A DNA stretch of 64,000 nt from contig NZ_JAMXQV010000019.1 in the NCBI RefSeq assembly GCF_024703995.1, forward strand, positions 124,001 to 188,000, given 5' to 3'. This document shows positions 1 through 8,400 of the stretch, in pieces. Every line of letters begins with the position of its first letter. Within the stretch, counting starts at the first letter, position 1. A model generated the notes under the pieces. That model saw only the letters and a program-made list of their open reading frames with translations, ran no database searches and was not told the origin of the DNA. The position numbers were made by a program, and so were the translations under genes. Source of the DNA: Amycolatopsis iheyensis. Lineage in GTDB: Bacteria > Actinomycetota > Actinomycetes > Mycobacteriales > Pseudonocardiaceae.

Positions 1-58
1 CCGGATCCGCGACCACGGCCCGCTGGAGGACGTCCTGGCCGCTTACCACCGGCGCTGA
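1..58 (+). CDS. C-terminal end of an unidentified protein (partial)
   Basis: The window opens inside a reading frame that closes with TGA at 56-58. Only 18 residues are visible (they end LEDVLAAYHRR), too few to assign a family. The codons have G/C third positions like the neighbouring genes, and the next gene on this strand starts about 100 bases later, so this is probably the tail of a real upstream gene rather than noise. Confidence 0.5.
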   Translation, partial: RIRDHGPLEDVLAAYHRR

Positions 59-113
59 CGGTGGACAGGAGCGCCGCGGCGTGTTGGGGTTGGGGTCCGG
101 CCGGTTCCGGGAC

Positions 114-133
114 GGTCGGGTGAATTCCCGACC
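114..133. promoter_or_regulatory. Inverted repeat upstream of the osmoprotectant transporter
   Basis: Seven-base arms GGTCGGG and CCCGACC flank TGAATT. It lies between the end of the upstream gene and the ribosome binding site of the transporter, so it could be an operator for the transporter or a weak terminator of the upstream gene. No T-run follows it. Confidence 0.3.
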
Positions 134-156
134 CGTGACCGCCGAGGAGTGCCGCC

Positions 157-2568
157 CTGAGCCTGTCAGAGTACCTCCGCGAGAACTGGATCGACGTCGT
201 GAACGACGCGATCCTGCACGTGGACCTCACCCTCGCGGCGGTGGCGCTGGCCGTGCTGATCGGGATGACGCTCGGCCTGCTCACCTACCGGCGGCGGTGG
301 CTCGGCGAGCTCGCCACCACGACCACCGCGGCGTTCCTGACCATCCCGTCGATCGCGCTGCTGGGCATCCTGATCGGCCCGTTCGGGCTCGGGCTCACGA
401 ACGTCCTGTTCGCGCTGGTGCTCTACGCGCTCCTGCCGATCACGCGCAACACGATCGTCGGCCTGCGCGGGGTCGACCCGGCCGTCGTCGACGCCGCGCG
501 CGGGATGGGGCTCGGCCGCGCGCGGGTGCTGTGGCGGGTGCGGCTGCCGCTGGCCTGGCCGGTCATCCTCTCCGGCATCCGCGTCTCGACGCAGATCACG
601 ATCGGCATCGCCGCCATCGGCGCGTACGTCAAGGGCCCCGGGCTCGGCAACGAGATCTTCGACGGGCTCGGCCGGTTCGGCTCGGTCAACTCGCTCAACC
701 AGGTGCTGACCGGCACGCTCGGGATCGTCGTGCTGGCGCTGCTGTTCGACCTCGCGTTCGTGCTGCTCGGCAAGCTGACCACGTGGCGGCGCCCGCGGCC
801 CCCGGGCGAGGCCGCCCCGGCCGAACCGGCCGGGCACGGCGGCCGGGAGATCGAGCTGCGCGAGGTCAGCAAGCAGTACCCGGGCCAGGCGGCGCCGGCC
901 GTCGACCGCCTCACGATGCGGATCCCGGCCGGCGAGATCGTCGTGCTGACCGGCCCGTCGGGCTGCGGCAAGACCACGACCATGCGGATGATCAACCGGC
1001 TCGTCGAACCCACCTCGGGAGTCGTCACCATCGGCGGCGCCGACGTCGCGGCACTCGACCTCGACGAGCACCGGCGGCACACCGGCTACGTCATCCAGCA
1101 GGTCGGGCTCTTCCCGCACCTGCGCGTCGACGCCAACATCGGCGTGGTGCCGCGGGTGCTCGGCTGGACGCGGCGCCGTGTCGCCGGCCGCGTGCGCGCG
1201 CTGCTCGACGTCGTCGGCCTGACCCGCGAGCACGGCAGCCGGTACCCGCGTGAGCTTTCCGGCGGCCAGCAGCAACGCGTCGGCGTCGCGCGGGCGATGG
1301 CCGCGGACCCGCCGGTGCTGCTGATGGACGAGCCGTTCGGCTCCACCGACCCCATCACCCGCGCCCGGCTGCAGGACGAGTTCCTGCGCCTGCAACGGGA
1401 AGTGCGCAAGACGATCGTGTTCGTCACGCACGACTTCGACGAGGCGCTCAAGATGGGCGACCGGATCGCGGTGCTGCGCCCGCGCTCGGAGATCGCGCAG
1501 TACGACACGCCCCAGGCGATCCTCGCCGCGCCGGCCGACGACTACGTCGCCCAGTTCGTCGGCTCGAAGCGGAACCTGAAGCGGCTCGCGCTGATCCGGC
1601 TGTCCGATGTGGACCTCGGGCCGGCGGCCGACGGACTGCCGGCGGTCCCTCGTGACGCCTCCCTGCGCGACGCGCTCGACACGATGGTGCGCACCGGCAG
1701 CACCGCGGTGGAGGTGACCGAGGACGGCCGCGCGCTGGGTGTCTGCGACGTCCCGCGGCTGGTCGCGGCCCTGCGGCCCACCGACGGAACCCCGCCCCGT
1801 GCCGCGGAACGGCCCGCCCCGGCGACGGAACGCACCGAAGCGCCGCGGCGGCGCCGGCTCGGGCTCCTCGTCCGGCCGGCGCTGCTCGCCCTCGGCCTGC
1901 TGGCGCTGTTCCTGGTCGTGCGCGCGCAGCCACTCGACTCGATCGAACAGCGCTACCTCAACGGCGGCGAGATCTTCGCCGAGCTCGGCGCGCACCTGCG
2001 GCTCACGCTGATCTCGACGGTCTGCACGATTGCCATCGCCCTGCCGCTCGGCGTCCTGCTCACCCGCCCACGCGCCCGCTGGGTCCGGCCGATCGGACTG
2101 GGCCTGGGCAACCTCGGCCAGGCGATCCCGTCGATCGGCCTGGTGGTGCTGCTGGCGCTGTGGGTCGGCACGGGCACCGCGACCGCGGTGACGGCGCTGG
2201 TCGTCTACGCGACGTTGCCGGTGCTGCGCAACACGATCGTCGGGCTCGACGGCGTCGACCCGACTCTGGTGGACGCCGCGCGCGGGATGGGCATGACCGG
2301 ACCGGCGATCCTGTGGCGGATCGAGCTGCCGCTGGCCGTCCCGGTGATCCTCGCCGGGATCCGCACGGCGCTGGTGCTCACCGTCGCCAGCGCGACGCTG
2401 GCGACGTTCATCGACGGCGGCGGTCTCGGCGGCGGGCTCGTCGCCGGGATCGGGCTGTACCGCCCGATCCTGAGCCTGACCTTCGGCATCGTCGTCGCCG
2501 CGCTGGCGCTGTTCGCCGACTGGCTGGGCTTGCTCGCGGAGGAGTTCCTGCACCCCCGGGGCCTGTAA
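157..2568 (+). CDS. Fused permease-ATPase-permease osmoprotectant (glycine betaine/choline type) ABC transporter
   Basis: One polypeptide carries a whole importer core. Residues about 20-215 are an OpuCB-like permease; about 230-470 an OpuCA/ProV-like ATPase with Walker A GPSGCGKTT (266-274), signature LSGGQQQR (367-374) and Walker B LLMDEP (389-394); about 480-550 is a short CBS-like remnant; about 590-800 is a second OpuC-type permease. These parts are normally separate genes. Both permease halves hold the family motif around RNTIVGL and DAARGMG. Start: the first ATG/GTG in frame is GTG 199, but CTG 157 has GAGGAG seven bases upstream and restores the family N-terminus (SLSEYLRENWIDVVNDAI); a stop at 136-138 rules out anything earlier. 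The binding lipoprotein follows after 21 bases, so the two form an operon. Substrate is inferred from family only. Confidence 0.88.
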   Translation: MSLSEYLRENWIDVVNDAILHVDLTLAAVALAVLIGMTLGLLTYRRRWLGELATTTTAAFLTIPSIALLGILIGPFGLGLTNVLFALVLYALLPITRNTIVGLRGVDPAVVDAARGMGLGRARVLWRVRLPLAWPVILSGIRVSTQITIGIAAIGAYVKGPGLGNEIFDGLGRFGSVNSLNQVLTGTLGIVVLALLFDLAFVLLGKLTTWRRPRPPGEAAPAEPAGHGGREIELREVSKQYPGQAAPAVDRLTMRIPAGEIVVLTGPSGCGKTTTMRMINRLVEPTSGVVTIGGADVAALDLDEHRRHTGYVIQQVGLFPHLRVDANIGVVPRVLGWTRRRVAGRVRALLDVVGLTREHGSRYPRELSGGQQQRVGVARAMAADPPVLLMDEPFGSTDPITRARLQDEFLRLQREVRKTIVFVTHDFDEALKMGDRIAVLRPRSEIAQYDTPQAILAAPADDYVAQFVGSKRNLKRLALIRLSDVDLGPAADGLPAVPRDASLRDALDTMVRTGSTAVEVTEDGRALGVCDVPRLVAALRPTDGTPPRAAERPAPATERTEAPRRRRLGLLVRPALLALGLLALFLVVRAQPLDSIEQRYLNGGEIFAELGAHLRLTLISTVCTIAIALPLGVLLTRPRARWVRPIGLGLGNLGQAIPSIGLVVLLALWVGTGTATAVTALVVYATLPVLRNTIVGLDGVDPTLVDAARGMGMTGPAILWRIELPLAVPVILAGIRTALVLTVASATLATFIDGGGLGGGLVAGIGLYRPILSLTFGIVVAALALFADWLGLLAEEFLHPRGL

Positions 2569-2589
2569 CCGACTCAAGGAGGACGTCCG

Positions 2590-3549
2590 ATGCGACGCAC
2601 GACTGCCGCTGTTCTCGCGCTCGTCGCGGTGCTTGCCGCCGGGTGCACGATCGGGAAGGACGAGGGCGGGGCCCAGGTGGGCGAGGGATCCATCAAGAAG
2701 ATCGACGCGCTCGCCGGCGCGCAGATCCGCGTCAGCTCCAAGGAGTTCGACGAGCAGCTGCTGCTCGGCCAGATCGCGCTCCTCGCGGTGCAGGCGGCCG
2801 GGGCGAGCCCGCAGGACAAGACCAACATCACCGGCTCGAGCAACGTGCGGCAGGCGCTCACCAGCGGCGCGGTCGACCTGTACTGGGAGTACACCGGCAC
2901 CGCCTGGATCAGCTACCTCAAGCAGACCAAGCCGATCGCCGACCCGCAGGCGCAGTACGACGCGGTCAAGCAGGCCGACGCGGCCAACGGCGTCACCTGG
3001 TGGGCCCGCTCGCCGGCCAACGACACCTACGCCATCGCGGGCAACCAGGCGGTGCTGGCTCGCACGGGGGTGAAGACGCTGTCGGACTACGCGGCCCTGG
3101 TGAAGCGCGACCCGGCCGCGGCGTCGACGTGCATGGGCCCGGAGTTCAAGAGCCGCGACGACGGGTTCCCCGGCCTGGCCAAGACGTACGGGTTCACCCT
3201 GCCCGACCCGCAGGTCCACCTGCTCAACGACGCCGTCGTCTACCCGAGCATCGGCAAGGGCGAGACGTGCGGCTTCGGCTCGGTGGCCTCGACCGACGGG
3301 CGCGTGGCGGGCCAGAAGCTGACCGTCCTCGAGGACGACAAGCACTTCTTCCCGACCTACAACCCGGCCATCTCGATCGCGGCGGCGGTGGCGAAGAAGT
3401 ACCCGCAGCTGGAGCAGGTGTTCACGCCGATCGCGGCGAAGCTCGACACGGCGACGTTGACGGAGCTGAACAAGAAGGTGAGCGTCGACGGCCAGAAGCC
3501 GGCGACGGTCGCCCACGACTGGCTCAAGTCGGCGGGCTTCATCGGCTGA
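2590..3549 (+). CDS. Glycine betaine/choline-type substrate-binding lipoprotein
   Basis: 319 residues. The N-terminus is a lipoprotein signal with lipobox LAAGC (Cys19), so the mature protein is membrane-anchored outside the cell. The rest fits the OpuAC/OsmX binding-protein fold: the early SSKEFDEQLLLGQI segment, NVRQALTSGAVDLYWEYTGT and DPQVHLLNDAVVYP are typical of the quaternary-amine binders, and aromatic residues (W, Y) in these segments usually form the cation box. An AAGGAGG sequence sits a few bases before the ATG. It directly follows the fused transporter and supplies its solute receptor. The gene ends six bases from the convergent HEAT-like gene. Confidence 0.9.
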   Translation: MRRTTAAVLALVAVLAAGCTIGKDEGGAQVGEGSIKKIDALAGAQIRVSSKEFDEQLLLGQIALLAVQAAGASPQDKTNITGSSNVRQALTSGAVDLYWEYTGTAWISYLKQTKPIADPQAQYDAVKQADAANGVTWWARSPANDTYAIAGNQAVLARTGVKTLSDYAALVKRDPAAASTCMGPEFKSRDDGFPGLAKTYGFTLPDPQVHLLNDAVVYPSIGKGETCGFGSVASTDGRVAGQKLTVLEDDKHFFPTYNPAISIAAAVAKKYPQLEQVFTPIAAKLDTATLTELNKKVSVDGQKPATVAHDWLKSAGFIG

Positions 3550-3555
3550 GCGCCG

Positions 3556-5715
3556 TCACCGCTGAAGGTCGTACTGGATCCGCTGGCGGGACTTCGGGGA
3601 GATCCCCGGCTGGTTCGCCAGCGCTTCCGCCAGCTGCCGGCCGCGTTTCGGATCGATGTCCCAGACCCGGTACGTGGCGTCCACCCTGGCACCTTCCCCG
3701 GCGCCGCTGTCACACGCGATGCGGGTCAGCGCGCCGAGCACCGCCGTGCCGGGGAGGCTGCGCGCCGCCTGGATCCGGACCTGGTCCGGCGTCGCCCGCT
3801 CGACCAGCTTTTCCAACGCGGTTCGCCCGCTCGACCGGTCGAATTCGATCAACGCCTGGGCCGCTCGCAGCCGGAGCATGTCGGGACGTCCTTTGAACGC
3901 CAGGTGCAGCAAGGTGTTCTTGCCGTAGGGCCCGGCTTCGCAGGCGGCGGCGAGGCGGAACTCGTCCTTCTCCTTCGGCCGGTCGGCCACCCGCCCCATC
4001 AGCCGCCGGCCATCGGGGTGGTTCATGGCGATGACTCTGTCCGCGGCCTTCCTCGCGCACTCGGTGTCGGCGGTGTCGACGATTTCGGCGTAGAGCGCGA
4101 CGGTGGTGGCCGTGTCCACCGACGAGCTGAGGTAGTCCGCGGCGCGCAGCCGGAGCGGCCCGGCGACGAGCTTGCCCTTCACCAGCTCGACGATCTCGCC
4201 GACGGCCTGCCGCGGGTCGATCTTGTGCGCTCGCTGCAAGACGCCGAACCGGCCGGCGTCGGTGGGCGGGCCGGACCGCGCGATCTTCACCAGCAATCCC
4301 GCACTGGTCTCGGGGTGGGTTTCCTTGATCGCCTCGGCCGCGTCGGCCTGGTTCGCCCATGCGACGTGCGAGGCGGTCGCCAGGGCGACGATCGCATCGA
4401 TCGGCCCGTGATGGGTGGCCACGATCCGCAGGGCCGCCCGGAGCGCGACTTCGAAGGTCGCGTGCTTGCTTTCGGAGAGGCGGTGCAACGCGGGAACAGC
4501 CTGCGCCGGCTCGATCTCGCCGATCAGGAGAACCGCCCGGTACCGCACCTCGCTGTCCGCGCGTGCGTCGTCCCGCTCGGCGGTCCGGGTCGCGATCCGC
4601 AGTGCCGCCTGGTGGTCGAACGGCCGGACCAGCTCGGCGATCCGCAGCGGTGTCTCCTGAGCCGCCGCGGTCGCCGCGAACTGTTCGGCGGCGCCGAGCG
4701 CCGCCTCCCGGTCCATCGCCAGGAGGTTGCCGAGCCCTTGGAACCGGGCTTCATCGGAGGGGCCGCGCCGGGCCGTGATGAGGTCGCTCAGGAGGTCGGG
4801 GCGGCCGAGGGCGATCGCCGCGTCGATGCGCCGGTCGCCCATGTCCTCGATGCCGACCAGCTGCTGCAGGGCGATGACGCCCTCGGCCTCGTCCAGCTCA
4901 CGGATGTGGTGCGCCGTGCGCAGCCGCTCCTCATCCGTGCCGGTCGGGTTGCGGGCCAGGAACTTCAGTGCCTTCATGCCCCGCAGCCGGTCGTCGTCGA
5001 GCAGCGCGACCACAGCCTGGAACCGGCGGCCGGAACCGGTGGTCGATCCGGCCGAGGAAACCACCGCGTCGAGTTCGTCCGCGGCCACGGCCGGGTCGAG
5101 CGACTGGAGTTCCGTGACCCAGACCGACCAGCGCTCGTCGTCCAGCGCGTCGTCGTGGAGCGCCGTGCGCAGCACTTCGATGGTCGGCTGCCGAAGCTCG
5201 TTGCCCGGGATCAGGTCCCGGCGGAGCAGGTCGACGAGGAACCGGGTGTTGGGATCGCGGTGCCGCTTGTGCAGGAGGATCCGCAGCCGCCGTTCGACCG
5301 CGGGTCTCGCGGGCCGCCACCAGAGCGCGGCCAGGAAAGCCTGCACGCCGTCGTCGGGCCACGGCCACTTCTTCCTCGGGAAGAAGGACTTGATGGCCGT
5401 CGGCGTAAGACCCCGTGGGCCACGCGGATGGCGGCGGACCACGTGGCAGGCGGCCAGGTAGTCCCGGACCTCGGGACGCGCGAACCGCACTTGCCCGTTC
5501 TCGACCACGAAGACGCCGTTGTCGGTGAGGTGTCCGCTGAGGGCACGGAGCCGGGGTGGGGCCGAAGCGACGTCGAGCACACCCTGACCGCTGCGGTGGG
5601 CGAGCTCTTCCATGAACACTCGCGCGTCGTTCGGCTGGAGTTCCGCCAGCGACCGCTCCGCCGCTCGAACGATGGCTTCGAGCTCTTCGATCTCCCCGCG
5701 TGGCCCGTCTGTCAC
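3556..5715 (-). CDS. HEAT-like repeat protein resembling the C-terminal half of NACHT STAND NTPases
   Basis: About 719 residues, largely helical, Ala/Leu/Arg-rich, with tandem HEAT-like units through most of its length. Near residue 75-95 the stretch VRFARPEVRDYLAACHVVRRH matches the short segment that follows the NTPase core in many actinobacterial NACHT proteins, and the following PWPDDGVQAFLAALWW block also fits their sensor half. No Walker A or B motif is present, so the expected N-terminal NTPase is missing. Upstream sequence belongs to a divergent ROK gene. Start: GTG 5715 lies 8 bases after a TAGCAT -10-like box and would be near-leaderless; the open frame extends to 5751. It may be a stand-alone HEAT protein or the surviving half of a broken gene. 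No function is assigned. Confidence 0.7.
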   Translation of the reverse strand: MTDGPRGEIEELEAIVRAAERSLAELQPNDARVFMEELAHRSGQGVLDVASAPPRLRALSGHLTDNGVFVVENGQVRFARPEVRDYLAACHVVRRHPRGPRGLTPTAIKSFFPRKKWPWPDDGVQAFLAALWWRPARPAVERRLRILLHKRHRDPNTRFLVDLLRRDLIPGNELRQPTIEVLRTALHDDALDDERWSVWVTELQSLDPAVAADELDAVVSSAGSTTGSGRRFQAVVALLDDDRLRGMKALKFLARNPTGTDEERLRTAHHIRELDEAEGVIALQQLVGIEDMGDRRIDAAIALGRPDLLSDLITARRGPSDEARFQGLGNLLAMDREAALGAAEQFAATAAAQETPLRIAELVRPFDHQAALRIATRTAERDDARADSEVRYRAVLLIGEIEPAQAVPALHRLSESKHATFEVALRAALRIVATHHGPIDAIVALATASHVAWANQADAAEAIKETHPETSAGLLVKIARSGPPTDAGRFGVLQRAHKIDPRQAVGEIVELVKGKLVAGPLRLRAADYLSSSVDTATTVALYAEIVDTADTECARKAADRVIAMNHPDGRRLMGRVADRPKEKDEFRLAAACEAGPYGKNTLLHLAFKGRPDMLRLRAAQALIEFDRSSGRTALEKLVERATPDQVRIQAARSLPGTAVLGALTRIACDSGAGEGARVDATYRVWDIDPKRGRQLAEALANQPGISPKSRQRIQYDLQR

Positions 5716-5807
5716 ACAGGAGCATGCTAGTTCGGCGCGCGGCACCCGCACAGGTCAAAGACCGGACAGCAAGTGGCCTCCCGGCGGGCGGCAGTAGGCT
5801 GGAACGA

Positions 5808-7016
5808 ATGAGCGGGGTACCCACAGCATCGTCGGAGCACTCGATGGTCGAAACCCGGCACCAGACCCGGTTGCTGACGCTGCTGCGGGACGAGGGCCCG
5901 ATGTCGCGGGTCGAACTGGGCGAGCGGCTCGAGCTGCCGCGCGCCCGGGTGGGCGCGGAGGTCGCCCGGCTCGACGAGGTCGGGCTGGTCGAGACCGCCG
6001 GGCCGTCCGCGAGCCGCGGTGGGCGGCGCTCGACGCTCGTCCGACTGGCCGGTGACCTGCGGGTGCTCGCCGTGGACGTCGGCGCGACGTCGGTCGGCGT
6101 GGCGGTGACCGACGCGTCCTGCGAGGTGCTCGCGCACACCGTCGAGGACTGCGACGTCCGGCAGGGGCCGCACCCGGTGCTGCGGCGGGTCGCCGAGCTC
6201 GCGGCGAAGATCCGCGACGAGGCGCCCGGGAAGCTCGTCGCGGCGGGGATCGGGCTGCCGGGGCCGGTCAGCTTCGCCGAAGGGATGGCCGTCGCGCCGC
6301 CGATCATGCCCGGCTGGGACCGCTTCAACGTGCGTGACCACCTCGGCGGGCTCTGGGGTTGCCCGGTGGCGGTCGACAACGACGTCAACGCGATGGCGCT
6401 CGGCGAGCGGCACGCCGGGGTCGCCCGCTCGACCGAAGACCTGATGTTCGTCAAGATCGGCACCGGGATCGGCTGCGGGATCGTGCTCGGCGGCAAGGTG
6501 TACCGCGGGGTCGCGGGCACGGCCGGCGACATCGGGCACATCCGGCTCGACGACTACGGCCCGACCTGCGCCTGCGGCGAGGTCGGCTGCCTGGAGGCCT
6601 ACTTCGGCGGCGCCGCGCTGGCCCGCGACGGCCTGGCGCTGGCCCGCAGCGGCCGCTCGACGCACCTGGCCGAGGCCGCCGCCGAGCGTGGTTCGGTCAC
6701 CGCGCGCGACGTCGGTCTCGCCGCGGCGGCGGGCGACTTCGGCGCGGTGAACCTGATCCGCGACGGCGGGCGCCGGCTCGGCCACGTCGTCGCGTCGCTG
6801 GTCAGCTTCCTCAACCCGGGCATGGTCGTGATCGGCGGCGGTGTCGCCCAGCTCGGCCACCAGCTGCTCGCGGAGGTCCGCAGCGCGGTGTACCGGCGTT
6901 CGCTCCCGCTGGCGACGGGCAACCTGCCGATCGTGCTGTCCGAGCTCGGCGACACGGCGGGCGTGATCGGCGCGGCGTGGTCCGCGACCGACCGCGCGTT
7001 CACGCTCAGCAGCTGA
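5808..7016 (+). CDS. ROK family protein: N-terminal winged helix plus sugar kinase fold
   Basis: 402 residues. Residues about 20-70 form a MarR-like winged helix (TRLLTLLRDEGPMSRVELGERL). The ROK domain follows: phosphate-binding DVGATSVGVAV near 90, catalytic-type DNDVN, the GTGIGCGIV segment, and the zinc motif CACGEVGCLEAY near 254. Because both the phosphate motif and the catalytic Asp are kept, it may still phosphorylate or bind a sugar as well as act on DNA, unlike the next ROK gene. Start ATG 5808 is chosen because it is the first ATG before the winged helix; a TAGGCT box 7 bases upstream suggests a short or absent leader. It stands alone, divergent from the HEAT-like gene. Confidence 0.85.
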   Translation: MSGVPTASSEHSMVETRHQTRLLTLLRDEGPMSRVELGERLELPRARVGAEVARLDEVGLVETAGPSASRGGRRSTLVRLAGDLRVLAVDVGATSVGVAVTDASCEVLAHTVEDCDVRQGPHPVLRRVAELAAKIRDEAPGKLVAAGIGLPGPVSFAEGMAVAPPIMPGWDRFNVRDHLGGLWGCPVAVDNDVNAMALGERHAGVARSTEDLMFVKIGTGIGCGIVLGGKVYRGVAGTAGDIGHIRLDDYGPTCACGEVGCLEAYFGGAALARDGLALARSGRSTHLAEAAAERGSVTARDVGLAAAAGDFGAVNLIRDGGRRLGHVVASLVSFLNPGMVVIGGGVAQLGHQLLAEVRSAVYRRSLPLATGNLPIVLSELGDTAGVIGAAWSATDRAFTLSS

Positions 7017-7132
7017 ACAAGTCTCCACCGTAGTGCTCGAACCGTACAGACTTTTGCACTCATAGAGCGAAAGTATGTGCGGTTTGACGCGTCTATCCGG
7101 GTGAAAACCGGACTTAACCCATCCTTGTCACC

Positions 7133-7161
7133 TTGACGGGTGACGGCTGTCACCCTACTTT
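7133..7161 (+). promoter_or_regulatory. Promoter with palindromic operator filling the spacer, ahead of the sugar operon
   Basis: TTGACG (7133-7138) and TACTTT (7156-7161) are separated by 17 bases. The spacer is almost entirely a perfect inverted repeat, GGGTGAC-GGCT-GTCACCC (7138-7155). It lies about 50 bases before the ROK regulator that heads the ABC sugar operon. Occupancy of the repeat would block RNA polymerase; the natural candidate is that ROK protein. Boxes and repeat are seen directly; the regulator is inferred. Confidence 0.6.
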
Positions 7162-7212
7162 CGCTGCCTGAGCAACAAAGTGTGTTCAGTAGCCAGCAGA
7201 TGTGGGGGCACC

Positions 7213-8400
7213 GTGGCCGTGACCGGTACCAGGCGAGCCGACCCGGCGAGCCCGCGTACGGCGAACCTGGCCGCTATCCTGCGTGCCCTGCGCGCGGGCC
7301 CGCTCTCGCGCACCCAGCTGGCCGCCCGCTGCGGCGTCGGGAAGTCCGCCGTGTCCGGGCTGCTCGCCGAACTCGCCGAGCGGGGCCTGGTCCGGGCCGC
7401 CGGGGTGCTGCCCGGCAACGGCCGGCCCAGCCGCCTGGTCGAACTCGACGGCGAAGGCGCGTACGCACTCGCCCTGAGCATCGAGGCCGACCGACTCTCG
7501 GCCGTGGTCACCGACCTCGCCGGCCACCTCCTGGCCGAGCACGCGGAAACCGTCGACGTCGCCGCGCTCGGCCTGCAGAGATGCCTGGACGAGCTCGCCC
7601 ACCTCGCGCACCGGGTGCTGCCCGGCCCGCCGGTCGGCGTCGCGATCTCGGTGCCCGGGCTGGTCGACTCGGCCGCCGCCGTGCTGCGGTTCGCCCCGGC
7701 CCTGCGCTGGCGGGACGCGGAGATCGCCGGCCTGATGGCGGCCCGGCTGAACCTGCCGGTCGAGGCCATCGCCGTGGACAACGAAGCCAACCTCGGCGCA
7801 CTCGCCGAGTCGATCGAAGGCGCCGGGAGCGAGCTGTTCTACCTCTCCGGCGGGACGGCCGTCGGCGGCGGGCTCGTCTCGGGCGGCACGATCCTGCGTG
7901 GTGCCCGCGGTTTCGCGGGCGAGGTCGGGCACATCGCCGTCGACCCGATCGGCGAACGCTGCTCCTGCGGCCGGACCGGATGCCTGGAGACCAAGGCGAA
8001 CCTCGCCGCGGTGCTGCGCGCGGCCGCCGCGCCCGGTGACCCGCTGCACGATCCCGCCCTCGGCGTCGAAGGCCGCGTCGCGCTGCTGAAGGACCGCATC
8101 CGCCGCGGCGACCAGCGGGCGGTCACCGCCGTGCACGAACTCGGTGTCGCGCTCGGGGTCGCCCTGTCCACTGTGGTCGACGTGCTCGACCCCGAGGTCG
8201 TCGTGCTCGGCGGGTACTTCGCCGAACTCGGCGACTGGCTGGTCGAGCCGGTCCGCGTCGAGCTGGCCGCCCGGCCACTGGGCCACGCCCGCGTGGTGCC
8301 GTCGGAGCTCGGCCTGCGAGCCCCGCTGCGGGGCGCCGCGCACCTGGCCGCCGAACGCCTGTTCGCGAACCCGGCGCTGTTCGAGGAGGCCTCGGTATGA
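7213..8400 (+). CDS. ROK family transcriptional regulator of the sugar ABC operon
   Basis: 395 residues. An N-terminal winged helix (LRAGPLSRTQLAARCGVGKSAVSGLLAELAERGLV) precedes a ROK domain with zinc motif CSCGRTGCLE near residue 250. The phosphate-binding loop is lost (IEADRLSAVV where kinases have DxGxT) and the catalytic Asp position reads DNEAN, so this is a sugar-sensing regulator rather than a kinase. GTG 7213 follows GGGGG by a few bases; an ATG at 7180 is possible but lacks a clear ribosome site. Its stop overlaps the ATPase gene by ATGA, so it is first in the operon and probably autoregulates through the palindrome at 7138-7155. Confidence 0.87.
   Translation: MAVTGTRRADPASPRTANLAAILRALRAGPLSRTQLAARCGVGKSAVSGLLAELAERGLVRAAGVLPGNGRPSRLVELDGEGAYALALSIEADRLSAVVTDLAGHLLAEHAETVDVAALGLQRCLDELAHLAHRVLPGPPVGVAISVPGLVDSAAAVLRFAPALRWRDAEIAGLMAARLNLPVEAIAVDNEANLGALAESIEGAGSELFYLSGGTAVGGGLVSGGTILRGARGFAGEVGHIAVDPIGERCSCGRTGCLETKANLAAVLRAAAAPGDPLHDPALGVEGRVALLKDRIRRGDQRAVTAVHELGVALGVALSTVVDVLDPEVVVLGGYFAELGDWLVEPVRVELAARPLGHARVVPSELGLRAPLRGAAHLAAERLFANPALFEEASV

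Noticed and set aside
166..3516. A 1116-codon open frame on the minus strand opposite the osmoprotectant transporter
   Set aside because: Low-complexity Arg/Gly/Asp/Gln sequence; the plus strand has clear ABC motifs.
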